Assembly (NCBI GenBank): GCA_022750155.1
Contig: JAKIWG010000007.1
Coordinates: forward strand, 1-64,000
Reading direction: 5' to 3'
Source: Thermoplasmata archaeon
Lineage (GTDB): Archaea; Thermoplasmatota; Thermoplasmata; Lutacidiplasmatales; UBA184
DNA length: 64,000 nt
Part shown: piece after piece, positions 51,385 to 60,602 of the stretch
How positions within the stretch are numbered: position 1 is the first letter of the stretch
Layout: each line of letters starts with the position of its first letter
The notes under the pieces: generated by a model
The model's database searches: none
The model's input: the letters and a program-made list of their open reading frames with translations, nothing else
What the model was told of the DNA's origin: nothing
Program-made: the position numbers and the translations under genes

Positions 51385-52476
51385 CTACACCGGCGCGGCG
51401 GTGCCGGCCTGGGAACGGGCCTTGAAGTACTGCGAGAGGACCCCGGCGCTGATCACGAGGGCGAGCCCGAGGACGATCGCCGCGACGATCAACGGGAGCT
51501 GGCTCGGACCGGCCGGGCCCTCGAGCCCTTCGAGGTACCGGACGAGGTACAGGATCCCGTAGCTGGTGAACCCGATCCCGGTGATCGAGGTCGTCGCGAT
51601 CGGGAACGTGCGCGGCAGGCGTCCGCGCAATAGGTAGCGTCGGATGGCCCGCCCGCTCTCCCAGACCTCGGAACCGACCAGCCACCAGACGGTGCTCGCT
51701 ACGAGGAATTGGAGCCCGCGGTTGATCGGGGTGTCGTTCGGGTGGCCGACGGTCACGTTGTACCCCTCGAGGAAGCCGACCCCGATGAGGGCGATGGCGA
51801 ATAGGCCGAATCCGAAGGCGACGGAGCCCTGGCGGATGTCCGTCGACGCCGAGCGGAGCGACTCGATGAGCGCCTCGTCGATATCGAACGTCCAGAAGAT
51901 CAGGTAGACCCCCAGGAGGATGGCGAGTCCGATGACCCCCCACCAGATGATCCCCGCCGCCGCCGCGATCCCGAGCGTGAGGAGGACGAACGCGAGCGGG
52001 AGCACCGTCTTGGCCCGCAGCTTCGGGTCCTTCAGGGCCTGGATGACGGTGTAATACGTCGACTCGAGGCTGGCGCTCTGCCGGATGTGCACGCGGTGCA
52101 CCCCGTCGATCTGGATCCTCGAGTAGAGGATCGGGAACACGAACTCGTCCTCGGCCCCGTCCGAGATCAGGTGGGCGGAGGTCGCCGGGTGGCTCTGGAG
52201 GACCCGGTCGAACTGCTCCCCGACCTTCCGGTCGGACAGCACGCCTACCTTCGGGGAACCGGTGAGCACGACCACGTCGCACTCGTCGCCGAGGCGGGAG
52301 ATCTCGTCACGCAACCGGACCGCGGCGAACATCGCATTGGTGTCGGCGTCCTCCGGGTCGGCGGTGCCGAGACGCATCGCCGCGTCGAGGACCGCGGCCC
52401 GTCCGACGACGGGTCCCTGGATCCCCGCCTTGCGGCCGAGGTCGTCGTCTCGGTCGACGCAGACGACGAGCCGCAT
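51385..52476 (-). CDS. DUF373 family membrane protein
   Basis: 363 residues. The soluble N-terminal domain (MRLVVCVDRDDDLGRKAGI, TNAMFAAVRLRDEI, VVVLTGSPKVGVLSDRKVGE) is a Toprim-like Rossmann region characteristic of DUF373. Six or so membrane segments fill residues about 155-355. The family is almost exclusively archaeal and its function is unknown. It converges on the phosphoribosyltransferase gene, with 10 bases between stops. Confidence 0.92.
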   Translation of the reverse strand: MRLVVCVDRDDDLGRKAGIQGPVVGRAAVLDAAMRLGTADPEDADTNAMFAAVRLRDEISRLGDECDVVVLTGSPKVGVLSDRKVGEQFDRVLQSHPATSAHLISDGAEDEFVFPILYSRIQIDGVHRVHIRQSASLESTYYTVIQALKDPKLRAKTVLPLAFVLLTLGIAAAAGIIWWGVIGLAILLGVYLIFWTFDIDEALIESLRSASTDIRQGSVAFGFGLFAIALIGVGFLEGYNVTVGHPNDTPINRGLQFLVASTVWWLVGSEVWESGRAIRRYLLRGRLPRTFPIATTSITGIGFTSYGILYLVRYLEGLEGPAGPSQLPLIVAAIVLGLALVISAGVLSQYFKARSQAGTAAPV

Positions 52477-52586
52477 GGCCGGTATCCATGGGAGCTGGGC
52501 CCCTTAACGACTAGTGTCAAACCGGATTGGCGGGCGCGACCGAGTTATCCGACTTCGCCCGCCGATGGTCCCGCGCTCTCGCCACG

Positions 52587-52593
52587 CTTATAG
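52587..52593 (+). promoter_or_regulatory. TATA box of proS
   Basis: CTTATAG, about 30-36 bases before the ATG at 52623. It supports this start over the in-frame upstream one at 52527. Confidence 0.6.
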
Positions 52594-52622
52594 ACGGGCG
52601 GCACCCCTCGACCGTTCGCGCA

Positions 52623-54047
52623 ATGGCCGAGCTCCCCTCCAAGTCGAAAGGGTTCATCGACTGGTACCTCGCGGTCGTCGAGGCGGCAAACCTCACCGAC
52701 AAGCGATACGGCGTCAAGGGGATGAACGTCTGGACGCCGTACGGCTTCCTCGCGCGTCGGGCCCTCGATGCCGTGATGGTCCGCGAGATCGAAGCGACGG
52801 GGAGCCAACCGGTCGAGTTTCCGACCCTCATCCCCCAGACGGAGTTCCAGAAGGAGAAGGAGCACATCAAGGGGTTCGACGCCCAGGTCTACTGGGTGAC
52901 CCGCGGCGGCGCCACCGAGCTCGACGTCCCCCTCGTCCTCCGGCCGACGAGCGAGACGGCAATGTATCCGATCTTCCAGCTGTGGATCCGCTCCCACCGG
53001 GACCTCCCGCTCAACGTCTACCAGATCGTCAACACGTTCCGGTACGAGACGAAGACCACGCGCCCGTTCCTGAGGGTCCGCGAGATCCACTTCTTCGAGG
53101 AGCATACCTGCCAGGTGAACGAGGCCGCGGCGACGGCCCGCGTCGCCTCCAACCTGGGTGCGTTCCGGCGCATGGCCGACGCGCTCGCCCTGCCGTACGT
53201 CGCGATCCGTCGACCGGACTGGGACAAATTCCCCGGCGCGTTCTATTCCGTCGCGCTCGACATCCCGGTCGGCGAGGCCCGGACCCTTCAGATCGGGTCG
53301 ATCCACCACTACCGCGAGAACTTCTCGCGGCCGTACGGTATCGAGTTCGAAACGGCCGACGGGGGAAAATCGCTCGTCCACCAGACCACCTTCGGCCTTT
53401 CCGAGCGCCTCCTCGGGGCGGTCGTCGCCGTCCACGGGGACGACCGGGGCGTGGTGTTTCCCCCGGCCGTCGCACCGTACCAGGTCGTCATCGTGCCGAT
53501 CGGGGGGAAGGGAGCCAACGCCCCGGTGGAGTCGGCCCAGTCGCTCGCCACCCTACTGCGAGAGCGGGGGATCCGGACCCACGTCGACGTATCGGAGGAC
53601 CGTCCGGGGGCCAAGTACTATCACTGGGAGCTCGCCGGCGTGCCTGTCCGACTCGAGCTCGGACCGCGGGAGGCAGAGGCCGGTACCGCGACCGCGGTCG
53701 ACCGGCTCGGTCGGAAGTCGGTGATCGGACCGGCGGAGCTCGGGGCCGCAGTCGAGCGAACGCTCGACGAATTCCGAGGTGCCCTGTACGAGAAGGCGCT
53801 CGCCGAGTTCCGGTCCGCGTTCGAGACCGCCCGTCACCTGGACGATCTCAAGGCCACGACAAAGGTTCGCGCCCTGTCCTGGTGCGGTCAGGAGAGCTGC
53901 GGCCACCAGATCGAGCAGGCGATCGACGGCGCCCTCCTCGGGACCCCGGAAGAGGAGTTCCCCTTCGCCTCGGGCGACCCGGGCCCGTGCATCGCCTGTG
54001 GAAGCTCGAGCGGGACGCGCTGGGCACTCGCCGGTCGGCCCCTCTGA
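52623..54047 (+). CDS. proS: Prolyl-tRNA synthetase, archaeal/eukaryotic type
   Basis: 474 residues. Class II core: DWYLAVVEAANLTDKRYGVK, motif 2 FRYETKTTRPFLRVREIHFF and motif 3-like QTTFGLSERLLGAVVAVHGD. Anticodon-binding domain at about 285-395, and a C-terminal zinc-like domain with CGQESC and CIACG, ending RWALAGRPL rather than the usual Tyr. It charges tRNA-Pro with proline. Confidence 0.95.
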   Translation: MAELPSKSKGFIDWYLAVVEAANLTDKRYGVKGMNVWTPYGFLARRALDAVMVREIEATGSQPVEFPTLIPQTEFQKEKEHIKGFDAQVYWVTRGGATELDVPLVLRPTSETAMYPIFQLWIRSHRDLPLNVYQIVNTFRYETKTTRPFLRVREIHFFEEHTCQVNEAAATARVASNLGAFRRMADALALPYVAIRRPDWDKFPGAFYSVALDIPVGEARTLQIGSIHHYRENFSRPYGIEFETADGGKSLVHQTTFGLSERLLGAVVAVHGDDRGVVFPPAVAPYQVVIVPIGGKGANAPVESAQSLATLLRERGIRTHVDVSEDRPGAKYYHWELAGVPVRLELGPREAEAGTATAVDRLGRKSVIGPAELGAAVERTLDEFRGALYEKALAEFRSAFETARHLDDLKATTKVRALSWCGQESCGHQIEQAIDGALLGTPEEEFPFASGDPGPCIACGSSSGTRWALAGRPL

Positions 54048-54086
54048 GTAGGATCGGTCGCGCCCCGCAGGGGTCGCGGAATCGGC

Positions 54087-54347
54087 CTATGATCGGCTCG
54101 GCGCGACCGGTGGGTTCGGTAGGGAGAGCCACATACCCGAGAAGCCGAACAGAAGGAGCACGATGGCCACGGCGTACACCCCGTTGTCGAGCCACACGCC
54201 GTACGAGAGACCCCACCAGAGGTAGAAGACCGCGGCGAGGACGACCAGTCCCGCGAACAGCCAGAACTGGATGAGACGATGGAGCGGCATCCCCTGGGAG
54301 GATGGCTCGTCCTCAGAGCCATGGCCGGAGTCCGCGGGCTCGTCCAT
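54087..54347 (-). CDS. Small two-helix membrane protein
   Basis: 86 residues from the ATG at 54347. An acidic cytoplasmic N-terminus (20 residues) precedes two helices: FWLFAGLVVLAAVFYLWWGL and VYAVAIVLLLFGFSGMWLSL. Short polar tail. Longer upstream ORF sequence is antisense to the TPR gene. Convergent with proS. No homology recognised. Confidence 0.65.
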   Translation of the reverse strand: MDEPADSGHGSEDEPSSQGMPLHRLIQFWLFAGLVVLAAVFYLWWGLSYGVWLDNGVYAVAIVLLLFGFSGMWLSLPNPPVAPSRS

Positions 54348-54520
54348 CGACCCTTCCACGCGGCGTACGAGACATAACGCTTGCGCTGAGCGGGAGGTGG
54401 ATGCGGGGTCTAACAACCACTTCGGAACCCGCCCGAAGAGGTCGGAGCGCGGAGCCCACTTCGAACCGCTCCGGCGAGCGAGGGGAGGAATGACCCCTCT
54501 CGTGACCCGGCGACGCGAGG

Positions 54521-54527
54521 GTTTATC
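54521..54527 (+). promoter_or_regulatory. TATA box of the TPR regulator pair
   Basis: GTTTATC, 28-34 bases before the start at 54555. Probably serves both TPR genes. Confidence 0.6.
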
Positions 54528-54554
54528 GTCCCGCCCCCCCGTCTTTTCCTTCCG

Positions 54555-56153
54555 ATGGTCGCCTCGGTGAGCGAAGAGCCCGTGGCGGGGGATGGCCGCC
54601 CCCCCGGGATCGACCAGCTCTCCTCCGACCAGCTTCGGACCCTCGCCTACGCGAGCGCGATCGGCCGCGAGTTCGACTTCCGCCTGCTCGTCACGGCCAT
54701 GGACCAGGACGAGGAGCTGTTGGCGGAGCAGCTCGAACGCCTCACCCACCTCGGGATCCTGAGGGAGCGCGTGGGCGGTGACCGCTTCGGTTTCACGCAG
54801 GACGAGACCCGGGCACGGATCTACCAGTCGTTGACCGCCAGCCGCCTGCGGGTGCTTCACCGAAAGATCGCCGAGGCAATGGAACGCCTCTATCCGAGCC
54901 CTCCCCCAGAGATCCTCCCGGAGCTCGGGCGCCATTTCTTCCTCGGAAAGGTGCCGGAGAAGTCGTACGAGTACAATCGTCAGGCGGCCCAGCTCGCCCG
55001 ACAGGACGACCAACCGGAGGCCGCGGCGCACCACCTGGAGCGGGCCCGCATCGACCTGCGGTCGTTGCCGGGCAACCAGACCGCGACCGAAGCGACCCTC
55101 GACGCCGAACTGGGGGACCTGTACTACAGCATGGGCGACGCTCGGTCGGCCGACCGGATCTACGGCGAGGGGCTCCAGCTCGCCGTCCCCGAGGACGCGC
55201 GGCTCCGGGCCCGACTCCTGCTCGCCCGAGCGGAGATCGCCCGCGGGGACCTGAACGCGGCCCGCGCGGTGGTCGGCGCGCGCGAGGCCCGTGAGCTCTT
55301 CTCCCTAACGGGCGACCTCTCCGGGATCGCGTCGGTCCACCGGATCCTCGGTCGGGTGGCGCTCCAGCGGGGCGCCTACCGAGAGGCGCTCGACGAGGGG
55401 ATGACCGCCCTCGACCTCCTCCAGCAGTCCGACGACCCCCGCGTCCTTGGCCGGCTGTGCATCGACATCGGGGACGCGTTCAGCCACCTCGACCCGGAGG
55501 TGCGGGATGAGGCGGTGCTGTGGTTTCAGCGCGCGATCGAACGCCTGACGGCGGTGAGCGACTGGGTCGAGGTCGCTAGGGCCTATCTGCACCTCGGCGA
55601 GTTCATCGGCGAGAGCCAGCCCGGGGATGGCCTGGAACACCTCGCGCGGGCCCGAGAGCACGCCGAGCGCGGTCACGAGGCCCGGTGGGCGGCCTGGGCG
55701 CTCCTGACCGGGGTCGACCTGAGGCTGGCCCTCGGCGAGGTCGAGGAGGCCGAGCGGGACAACGAGCAGGCCCGACGGCTCCTGGGACGGGGAGACGACC
55801 CGCTCGCACGGCTTCGTGCGGAGGTCAACAACGGGCAGATCGCCGAGCGCCGGGGCCAGTGGGAGGAGGCGGAGGCCTCCTACCAGAAGGCCAGGGACCA
55901 GGCGAAGAACCTCGAGCTCGCGGCCGAGGGCGCCGCCGTGCAGTTCCACCTCGCCCGACTCTGGCTCAAGACCCGCGACCTTCCCAGGGCCCGCGAGGCC
56001 TACCAGTCCGCGGTCCACGCCCGGCTTCCGACGCTCATCCCATCCCTCGCCGGGGCCTTCGCCGAGCTCGGGCGACAGATCAGCTCCGCCTCGGAGGTCG
56101 CCGGCCCGGGATTCCGCGCCGTGGGTTCGGGCGTCCCGGGGGAGCCCCGGTAG
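54555..56153 (+). CDS. TPR-repeat protein lacking the ATPase domain
   Basis: 532 residues. It begins with a winged-helix-like segment (QLRTLAYASAIGREFDFRLL, LTHLGILRERVGGDRFGF, LRVLHRKIAEAMERLYPSPP) identical in layout to the part of the next gene that follows its ATPase domain. About ten TPR-like helical pairs cover 140-510 (SYEYNRQAAQLARQDDQPEA and so on). No Walker motifs exist. It is a partner or truncated duplicate of the STAND-type ATPase 9 bases downstream; it may bind the same ligand or titrate it. Confidence 0.8.
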   Translation: MVASVSEEPVAGDGRPPGIDQLSSDQLRTLAYASAIGREFDFRLLVTAMDQDEELLAEQLERLTHLGILRERVGGDRFGFTQDETRARIYQSLTASRLRVLHRKIAEAMERLYPSPPPEILPELGRHFFLGKVPEKSYEYNRQAAQLARQDDQPEAAAHHLERARIDLRSLPGNQTATEATLDAELGDLYYSMGDARSADRIYGEGLQLAVPEDARLRARLLLARAEIARGDLNAARAVVGAREARELFSLTGDLSGIASVHRILGRVALQRGAYREALDEGMTALDLLQQSDDPRVLGRLCIDIGDAFSHLDPEVRDEAVLWFQRAIERLTAVSDWVEVARAYLHLGEFIGESQPGDGLEHLARAREHAERGHEARWAAWALLTGVDLRLALGEVEEAERDNEQARRLLGRGDDPLARLRAEVNNGQIAERRGQWEEAEASYQKARDQAKNLELAAEGAAVQFHLARLWLKTRDLPRAREAYQSAVHARLPTLIPSLAGAFAELGRQISSASEVAGPGFRAVGSGVPGEPR

Positions 56154-56162
56154 GGGGTGGAA

Positions 56163-58622
56163 ATGCTCGACGGGATCGGCAGCCCCTCCTCCCGGTCCGG
56201 CGAGACCCCGGAGCATCCAGCCCCCCTGTTCGGCCGGACCGAAGTGCTCGAATCGCTCGTCCGTGTCCTCGAATCGGCGCGCGGCGACCGCGCCCGGTTC
56301 GTCCTGATCTCGGGAGAGGGGGGGGTCGGGAAGAGCACCATGCTCCGCGCGGCCGTCGCCTCGGCGCGGTCGGTCGGCTTCCAGGTCCTCGCCGGGCGCG
56401 CCCTGCCCTCCGACCTCCCGCAGCCGTTCCGGTTGATCCAGGACCTGGTGCGCTCCGCCCAGCAGGAGCGCTCGCTCCGCCAGAGCGCCCAGCAGGGACC
56501 CGCGTCGATGCTCCCGCTGTTCATCGCCCCGTACGACTCCGATGGGGCGGCCGAGGCCGCGGTGAGCGGCTACGGCACCGGAGCACCGGAGGTGGGGGAG
56601 GCGGACCGTCTGCTGATCCACCTCTCCAATCCGTCGGAGCGCATCGACGCCGACCGCAACTCCCTGTTCAACCGCTTATCGGACTTCTTCCTCCAGTGGG
56701 CCGAGAAGGCTCCCCTGATGGTCGCCATCGACGACCTCCAGTTCGCGGACGACTCCTCGCTCGAGTTCCTCGCCCGCTTCCTGTCGCAGATCGGCGGCCA
56801 TCGCATCGCCCTCGTCGCGACCCTCACGCCGGAGGAGGACGCCGCCGCGCCGGTGACCGACGCCTTCGCCGAGATCCTCCGCTCCCCGCTCGCCGAGACC
56901 CTCACGATACGTCGGATGACCGAGCTCGAGCTCGCCCAGTACGTGCGCTGGATCCTCCACGACCGAGACCCGGGCCCGGACGCGGTCATGCGATGGTTCA
57001 CCCAGACGGAGGGGAACCCGCTCTTCGTCGAGCACCTGGTCCGCGGGTCGAGGGGGTTCGACAGCGGGGTCGCCGCCCGCACCGAGACCCCGGGCGCGCT
57101 CCACGAGGTCCTGCGCCAGCGCGTGCGGGAACTACCGGAGCCGGAGCGCCGGGTGCTCGTCTACGGGGCGGTCCTCGGGAAGGAGTTCGACTTCCCGACC
57201 CTTGCCCGCGCGTGCGGGGGGGAGGAGGAGCGGCTCAGCGAATCCCTGGACCACCTGGTCCACGGCGGCGTCCTGCGGGAGAAGGGCGGAGAGGTCTACG
57301 AGTTCGTCAGCGAACGGACCCGCACGGACGTCTACTCCGAGCTCACCGAGACCCGGCGACGGATCCTTCATGGGAAGGCCGCACGCGCGATCGAGTCCAC
57401 CCCGGATTCCACCACCAACCGGGTGTACGAACTGGCACGCCAGTACTACCTCGGCCGCGACGACGCCAAGGCCGTCGAGTTCAACCGCCGCGCGGCCGAC
57501 CTCGCCATCGAGGCGTTCGCCTTCGAGACGGCCGTCACCTCCCTCGAGCGGGCGCTCGAGGCCGTCCGGCGCCTCGTCCCGAGGGACTTCACCGTCGAGC
57601 TCCGTCTGCTCGTCGAGCTCGGCCGGGTGCTCGGGGAGCTGGGGGACCTGCGGCGTTCGGAGGAGGTCCTGCTGGACGCCGTCGCGCGGGCCCGGGTCGA
57701 TGCCAAGCGCGAGACGGAGCTATCGCTCGCGCTCCTCGGTCTCGCCCAGACGCGTTCGGACCTCGCGATGTTCACGAGCGCCCGCAGCCTCGCGACCGAG
57801 GCGTTCTCGATCCTGGAGAAGCTCCAGCACACGCGCGGGCTCCTCGCGGCCCACCGCGTCCTCGGGGTCGCCGCCTGGCGCATGGGCGACCTGCCGACCG
57901 CCGTCCATCACCAGCGGGAGGAGCTCGCGATCGCCGAGGTCGAGGGGACCCCCACCCAACGCGGCCACGCGATGATCGACCTCGCCAACACGTTCATCCT
58001 CCAGGGGGAGAAGGGAGTCCCCGAGGCGCTCGGCCTGTACGAGAAGGCGGCGGCGATCTTCGCCGCCGGCCAGGACCATAGTGCCCATTCGCGCGTCCTG
58101 ATGAATCGGGCCGTCCTCCACCACAACGCCGGTCGGATGGAGGAGGCGGTCGCCGACATGGAGGGCGCCCTCCGTGCGGCCGAACGCTCCCGCTCGCGGA
58201 TCTGGATCGGGTACTGCTCGCTCAACATGGCGCAGTTCCGCGTCGAGCTCCACGACCCGGACGAGGCCCGCCGGATGCTCACGAAGGCGGCCGGGCTGTT
58301 GGAGCCCCTCGGCGACCAGCTCGCGCACCAGCAGTCGGTCATGATCGACGGGATGATCGACGAGGAGCGTGGGGAGTTCTCCGGGGCCGAGGAGAAGTTC
58401 GGGCGCGCACTCGGTCTCGCTCGGGAGCTCGCGCTCACGGCGGAGACGGCCGAGATGCTGTACCGGATGAGCAAGCTCGCCCACCACCGGGGGGACCGGA
58501 TCGAGGCGCGTCGGCGCCTCCAGGAGGCGCGTGAGGCGGGGATCGCCACGCTCCGCGGAGACTTGACCGCGCAGATCCGCGAGTTGGACGGCCAGATCGG
58601 CGAGGCGGCCCCCCAGCGTTAA
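56163..58622 (+). CDS. STAND-type AAA_16 ATPase with TPR repeats
   Basis: 819 residues from the ATG at 56163, with AGGGGG before it. Residues about 20-330 are an AAA_16/NACHT-like NTPase: FGRTEVLESLVRVL, Walker A SGEGGVGKST (51-58), Walker B LMVAIDDLQFAD (189-196), and a sensor-like Arg (VALVATLTPEED region). A winged-helix follows (RRVLVYGAVLGKEFDFPTLA). Residues about 420-800 are TPR-like repeats. Such proteins sense a ligand through the repeats and act as ATP-dependent switches in regulation, signalling or defence. The output is not visible: no DNA-binding domain of known type or effector is attached. Confidence 0.85.
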   Translation: MLDGIGSPSSRSGETPEHPAPLFGRTEVLESLVRVLESARGDRARFVLISGEGGVGKSTMLRAAVASARSVGFQVLAGRALPSDLPQPFRLIQDLVRSAQQERSLRQSAQQGPASMLPLFIAPYDSDGAAEAAVSGYGTGAPEVGEADRLLIHLSNPSERIDADRNSLFNRLSDFFLQWAEKAPLMVAIDDLQFADDSSLEFLARFLSQIGGHRIALVATLTPEEDAAAPVTDAFAEILRSPLAETLTIRRMTELELAQYVRWILHDRDPGPDAVMRWFTQTEGNPLFVEHLVRGSRGFDSGVAARTETPGALHEVLRQRVRELPEPERRVLVYGAVLGKEFDFPTLARACGGEEERLSESLDHLVHGGVLREKGGEVYEFVSERTRTDVYSELTETRRRILHGKAARAIESTPDSTTNRVYELARQYYLGRDDAKAVEFNRRAADLAIEAFAFETAVTSLERALEAVRRLVPRDFTVELRLLVELGRVLGELGDLRRSEEVLLDAVARARVDAKRETELSLALLGLAQTRSDLAMFTSARSLATEAFSILEKLQHTRGLLAAHRVLGVAAWRMGDLPTAVHHQREELAIAEVEGTPTQRGHAMIDLANTFILQGEKGVPEALGLYEKAAAIFAAGQDHSAHSRVLMNRAVLHHNAGRMEEAVADMEGALRAAERSRSRIWIGYCSLNMAQFRVELHDPDEARRMLTKAAGLLEPLGDQLAHQQSVMIDGMIDEERGEFSGAEEKFGRALGLARELALTAETAEMLYRMSKLAHHRGDRIEARRRLQEAREAGIATLRGDLTAQIRELDGQIGEAAPQR

Positions 58623-58647
58623 GGGTCCGGGTCCGGTCGTTCGCGTG

Positions 58648-59448
58648 ATGGCGTCGACGCCTTCCGCGGAACGCGTCGCATCGGACGGTTCGCCCTACCC
58701 CGACCGCAGCCGCCCGAGCTTCGAGCACGACGTCCGGGCGATGTTCACCCATATCGCCGTCCGTTACGACTGGTTCGACCACCTCGCCTCCGTCGGCAAC
58801 GACTTCCTCTGGCGCCCCCGCGCGCTTTGGGACCTCGACCGGTTCCATGCCGGCGCCCCGCGGAGGCGGATCCTCGACATCGGCTGCGGCACGGGAGACC
58901 TGACGGTCCTGGCCTCCCGGCGGTTCCCCCAGGCCGAAGTGGTGGGTGCGGACTTCACCGCGGCGATGGTGGAGCGCGCCGAGGCCCGGACCGTTCGCGA
59001 CGCGAACCGCCCGCGGGTGCGGTATGCGCGCGCCAGCGCGATGCACCTTCCGTTCCGTTCCGGTTCGTTCGACATCGCCATGAGCGCATTCGTCGCGCGG
59101 AACCTGCCGAGCCTGCCGGACGCGTTCCACGAGCTGCGCCGCGTCCTCGCACCGACCGGGACCCTTCTCACGTTGGAGATCACCGAGCCCCCCTCCCCGC
59201 TCGTCGGGGGGCTCTTCCACGCCCACTTCGACCGGGTCGTCCCATGGCTTGGAGCGGCCGTCCACAGCGCCGGGCCGTACCGATACCTTCCCGAGTCGCT
59301 GAAGTTCCTCCCCAAGCACGACGAGATGCTGGCGCTGCTCCATCGGGTCGGGTTCGACCGGGTCATCTCCCGTCGGCAGTCGATGGGCATCGTCACCGCC
59401 TACCTCGCCGGGGCCGCGGCTCCGGGACCCGCTCCCCGCCACCGTTAA
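58648..59448 (+). CDS. menG: Demethylmenaquinone methyltransferase (UbiE/MenG)
   Basis: 266 residues. AMFTHIAVRYDWFDHLASVG (family start), motif I ILDIGCGTGDLTVLA, and PYRYLPESLKFLPKHDEMLA, a UbiE signature. It C-methylates the quinone ring in the last step of menaquinone synthesis in the membrane-associated cytoplasm. Quinone made here would feed the cytochrome b/Rieske complex at 28-31 kb. No other menaquinone genes are in the window. Confidence 0.88.
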   Translation: MASTPSAERVASDGSPYPDRSRPSFEHDVRAMFTHIAVRYDWFDHLASVGNDFLWRPRALWDLDRFHAGAPRRRILDIGCGTGDLTVLASRRFPQAEVVGADFTAAMVERAEARTVRDANRPRVRYARASAMHLPFRSGSFDIAMSAFVARNLPSLPDAFHELRRVLAPTGTLLTLEITEPPSPLVGGLFHAHFDRVVPWLGAAVHSAGPYRYLPESLKFLPKHDEMLALLHRVGFDRVISRRQSMGIVTAYLAGAAAPGPAPRHR

Positions 59449-59480
59449 GGGGGGATGGGGCCCGTCGGGGACGACGCGAC

Positions 59481-60602
59481 ATGTCCGGGCCTCCGTTCGA
59501 CGCCTTCCGGTACGCCCACGAGCACCGCCGGGAGGTCGCGTGGCTGAGCCAGAACACCAATCACCTCCTCCCCCCGGAGATCGTCCGCGACGCGCTCGCC
59601 GGGGCCGTCGCCGAGCGGCGCTACGAGGGCTATCCGTACGCACCGGGCACCCCCGAACTGCGTGCGCTCATCCTGGAGGACCTGGGGTTCCCGCCGGAGT
59701 ACGGCCTGATCGTCTCGGCGGGCGGGACCGAGGCGCTCTACATGCTGACGCGCGCGCTCCTTCAGCCGGGCGACGAGGTCATCGCCTCCGACCCGAGCTA
59801 CCTCATCATCCACCGGTTCATCGAGCTGTGCGGGGCCCGTACCCGGAACCTCGACATCTACCAGCCCCCGTACCGGCTGACGGCCGACCGGGTCCAGGCC
59901 GAGATCAACCCGAAGACCCGAATGATCCTCCTCATCGACCCGTTGAACCCGCTCGGGTCGGGCTACCCGAAAGAGGAAGTGAGGGCGATCGCGGAGCTCG
60001 CCCACGACCACCACCTGCTCCTCCTCAACGATGTGACGTATCGCGACTTCGCCGACGCCCCCACGCTGGCGGCCGAGTTCGCGCCGGAGGAGACCCTGAC
60101 CGTTTGGTCGGTCTCCAAGAACTGCGGACTCGCCGGCCTGAGGTTGGGTGGCGTGGCCGCCCCCCCCGCCCTCGCCCAGAAGGTCGGCCGGTTCAACACC
60201 AACGACCTCGGGGTGAACATCCTCGCCCAGGTGGCCGCGACGGCCGCGCTGGCCTCCAAACCCCGCTGGTTCCCGGCCATCAAGCGCCAGACCCGGGAGA
60301 ACCAGACTCGGATCCGTGAGGTGGTCGCACGGGTCCCGGGCGCGTTCCTGCCCGTGTTCCCTTCCCAGGCGAACATGTTCGCGATCGACGTGACCAAGAC
60401 CGAGGTCTCGCCGGAGGCGCTCCAGAAGGAGATGCTGCTCCGGCACGGGGTGTTCGTGCGCGCGGGAAACTATCTGTCCCCGAAGTTCGGCGGCCGCTTC
60501 GTGCGCGCCTCCTTCTCCAACCCCCCGGAGGACATCGACCGGTTCGTCGCGTCGTTCCCGCTATCGGTCGACGCCCTCAGGGTCCGGGCCGCTCCGGCAT
60601 AG
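59481..60602 (+). CDS. Class I/II PLP-dependent aminotransferase
   Basis: 373 residues from the ATG at 59481. PLP-lysine in VWSVSKNCGLAGLRLGG; substrate and PLP loops GGTEALYMLTRALLQPGDEV and DPLNPLGSGYPKEEV (a variant of NPNNPTG); C-terminal Arg in GRFVRASFSNP. It transfers an amino group between an amino acid and a 2-oxo acid. Aspartate/aromatic versus branched-chain specificity cannot be decided. It follows menG by 32 bases. Confidence 0.88.
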   Translation: MSGPPFDAFRYAHEHRREVAWLSQNTNHLLPPEIVRDALAGAVAERRYEGYPYAPGTPELRALILEDLGFPPEYGLIVSAGGTEALYMLTRALLQPGDEVIASDPSYLIIHRFIELCGARTRNLDIYQPPYRLTADRVQAEINPKTRMILLIDPLNPLGSGYPKEEVRAIAELAHDHHLLLLNDVTYRDFADAPTLAAEFAPEETLTVWSVSKNCGLAGLRLGGVAAPPALAQKVGRFNTNDLGVNILAQVAATAALASKPRWFPAIKRQTRENQTRIREVVARVPGAFLPVFPSQANMFAIDVTKTEVSPEALQKEMLLRHGVFVRAGNYLSPKFGGRFVRASFSNPPEDIDRFVASFPLSVDALRVRAAPA

